Shown piece after piece: positions 5,731 through 6,502 of a stretch of DNA of 6,502 nt. The first letter of the stretch is position 1. Each line of letters opens with the position of its first letter. Below the pieces are notes generated by a model that was not told the origin of the DNA, ran no database searches, and saw only the letters and a list, made by a program, of their open reading frames with translations. This stretch comes from Thermoplasmatota archaeon (lineage in GTDB: Archaea > Thermoplasmatota > JAQUQK01). The DNA is taken from NCBI GenBank assembly GCA_028716125.1, contig JAQUQK010000110.1, forward strand, positions 1 to 6,502, read 5' to 3'. The position numbers and the translations under genes are program-made.

Positions 5731-6309
5731 ATGCGCTTTGGCGGATTTGCAATCGCACTTGTCTTGTTCTTCGCCCTTTCGGCGGCGGCGCAGACTGGCA
5801 TTGGCGTCCTGCGCACCTACCACGGTTCCGAAGGAACGTTCAACCTGAAGGAAGCAATCGAAATAAGCGGCAACACAAGTTTTTCAGCATCGCTTTTCCA
5901 GAGTGAACGGCAAGCCGAAACGATAACCATAGCAAACCACGCCAGAAGCGAGATGGAAGGCGCCGATTTCCATCTGGAAGCCGAATTAACCGTATTTTTC
6001 AACAGCGGCAGTGGCGAAGAAATCCAGCAGCTAATCCCTTCGTACGTCAACCAGAGCGCCAACCAGAGCCGGCCCGAATACTACAGCGTGAAGTCTATGG
6101 CCTATGAAATCGGCAATACCGGGGCGGTCATTTCCCTAAAGCCCAAGAACAACCTCCAGGACGACAAGGATCGCAACTGCAACGGCTTCATGGAATTGAA
6201 AATATCCCCTCAGAAAACACGCCATCTTGAAGTCATGCTCCAGGCTGCAAAAAACTCGCCGGCGGGAGAATACCGGGTCAAGATAAAGTTCCTGCTGCTG
6301 GACATTTGA
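5731..6309 (+). CDS. Exported protein of unknown function, partner of the sorting-signal protein
   Basis: The ATG at 5731 begins a clear signal peptide (MRFGGFAIALVLFFALSAAA, likely cleavage before QTG). A longer in-frame start at 5689 would put 14 polar residues before it and overlap the previous gene, so it was not used. The mature part, about 172 residues, has alternating polar and hydrophobic stretches typical of beta structure. It carries sequons at N48, N107 and N111, and an acidic stretch DDKDRNCNGFME at 144-155. That stretch resembles a calcium-binding loop but does not fit the canonical EF-hand spacing. There is no C-terminal helix or sorting signal, so the protein is probably released or held by a partner. 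One base separates it from the upstream stop (TAA-C-ATG), implying coupled translation in one operon. The family is not recognised. No clear terminator follows. Confidence 0.82.
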   Translation: MRFGGFAIALVLFFALSAAAQTGIGVLRTYHGSEGTFNLKEAIEISGNTSFSASLFQSERQAETITIANHARSEMEGADFHLEAELTVFFNSGSGEEIQQLIPSYVNQSANQSRPEYYSVKSMAYEIGNTGAVISLKPKNNLQDDKDRNCNGFMELKISPQKTRHLEVMLQAAKNSPAGEYRVKIKFLLLDI

Positions 6310-6434
6310 TGCTCGTTCCCACCCGCCCCAATTTCCAAATATGCAATTGCGCCCGCAAAAAACAGCTAAATACCCCATGCCGATTCGGGTGCGCACATAT
6401 TATAAATGACACTGTGATAATCGGAGGTTGTATT
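6310..6434. promoter_or_regulatory. Intergenic region with promoter-like elements for the next gene
   Basis: It holds a TATA-like TTATAAA at 6400-6406 and a strong ribosome-binding site GGAGGT at 6423-6428. A weak short inverted repeat, CCGA-T-TCGG, is at 6380-6388. A start about 26 bases below the TATA centre would fall near 6429 and remove the ribosome-binding site from the message, so either the box is fortuitous or initiation is closer. No T-rich terminator is seen for the preceding operon. Confidence 0.4.
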
Positions 6435-6502
6435 ATGAAGATGCTTGCAGCGATTCCAGCTCCGGTTCTTCACATTTGGCTATGGGCCAATATCTGGTGT
6501 TA
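6435..6502 (+). CDS. Start of a possible gene (3' partial), unknown
   Basis: ATG at 6435 follows GGAGG by seven bases and opens a frame of 22 codons to the window edge without a stop. The visible residues are hydrophobic with three tryptophans (begins MKMLAAIPAPVL, continues HIWLWANIWC), which could be a membrane segment. The strong ribosome-binding site is the main support. The window ends in TA at codon position 23, so a very early stop cannot be excluded. Confidence 0.45.
   Translation, partial: MKMLAAIPAPVLHIWLWANIWC

Noticed and set aside
6380..6388. Short inverted repeat CCGA-T-TCGG
   Set aside because: The arms are only four bases and do not extend, with no T tract following, so neither a terminator nor an operator can be supported.

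Overview
The window looks archaeal. TATA-like boxes lie about 25-30 bases upstream of expected transcript starts, some leaders are very short or absent, two start codons are preceded by GGTGA-type ribosome-binding sites, and oligo-T tracts follow genes where terminators would be expected. The protein repertoire agrees: an archaeosortase, a secreted protein with a PEF-CTERM-like tail, and small hydrophobic proteins. The short intergenic spaces and small genes would suit a compact lineage such as a DPANN archaeon (Micrarchaeota or Diapherotrites-like). That placement is inference and cannot be settled from the sequence alone.

Layout. (1) Bases 3-1094, plus: the 3' part of a gene for a CPBP-family intramembrane metalloprotease with at least two tandem zinc ribbons at its N-terminus. 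The reading frame is open to the window edge, so the true start lies outside. (2) Bases 1156-1398, minus: a small two-helix membrane protein with its own promoter, ribosome-binding site and an oligo-T-rich downstream region. (3) Bases 1563-3230, plus: a full-length formate--tetrahydrofolate ligase (fhs), which feeds formate into the folate one-carbon pool. (4) Bases 4948-3231, minus: an archaeosortase overlapped by 31 bases by an EpsI-like gene. (5) Bases 5043-6309, plus: two exported proteins one base apart. The first ends in a PTPELPS / hydrophobic helix / RRRR sorting signal. (6) Bases 6435 to the end: the probable start of another gene.

The most coherent unit is 3231-6309. An archaeosortase with its catalytic Cys, Arg and His, an EpsI-like accessory protein and a candidate substrate with a C-terminal sorting tripartite are arranged divergently around a 94-base intergenic region. 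That region holds two TATA-like boxes with a short perfect inverted repeat (TGACA-GG-TGTCA) between them. The simplest reading is a self-contained cell-surface protein sorting locus: the sortase would process the tail of the 5043-5729 product, EpsI would assist, and the 5731-6309 product would be an exported companion. Co-regulation and substrate pairing are inferences from arrangement and motif resemblance.

No tRNA, rRNA, CRISPR array, insertion sequence or attachment site was recognised.
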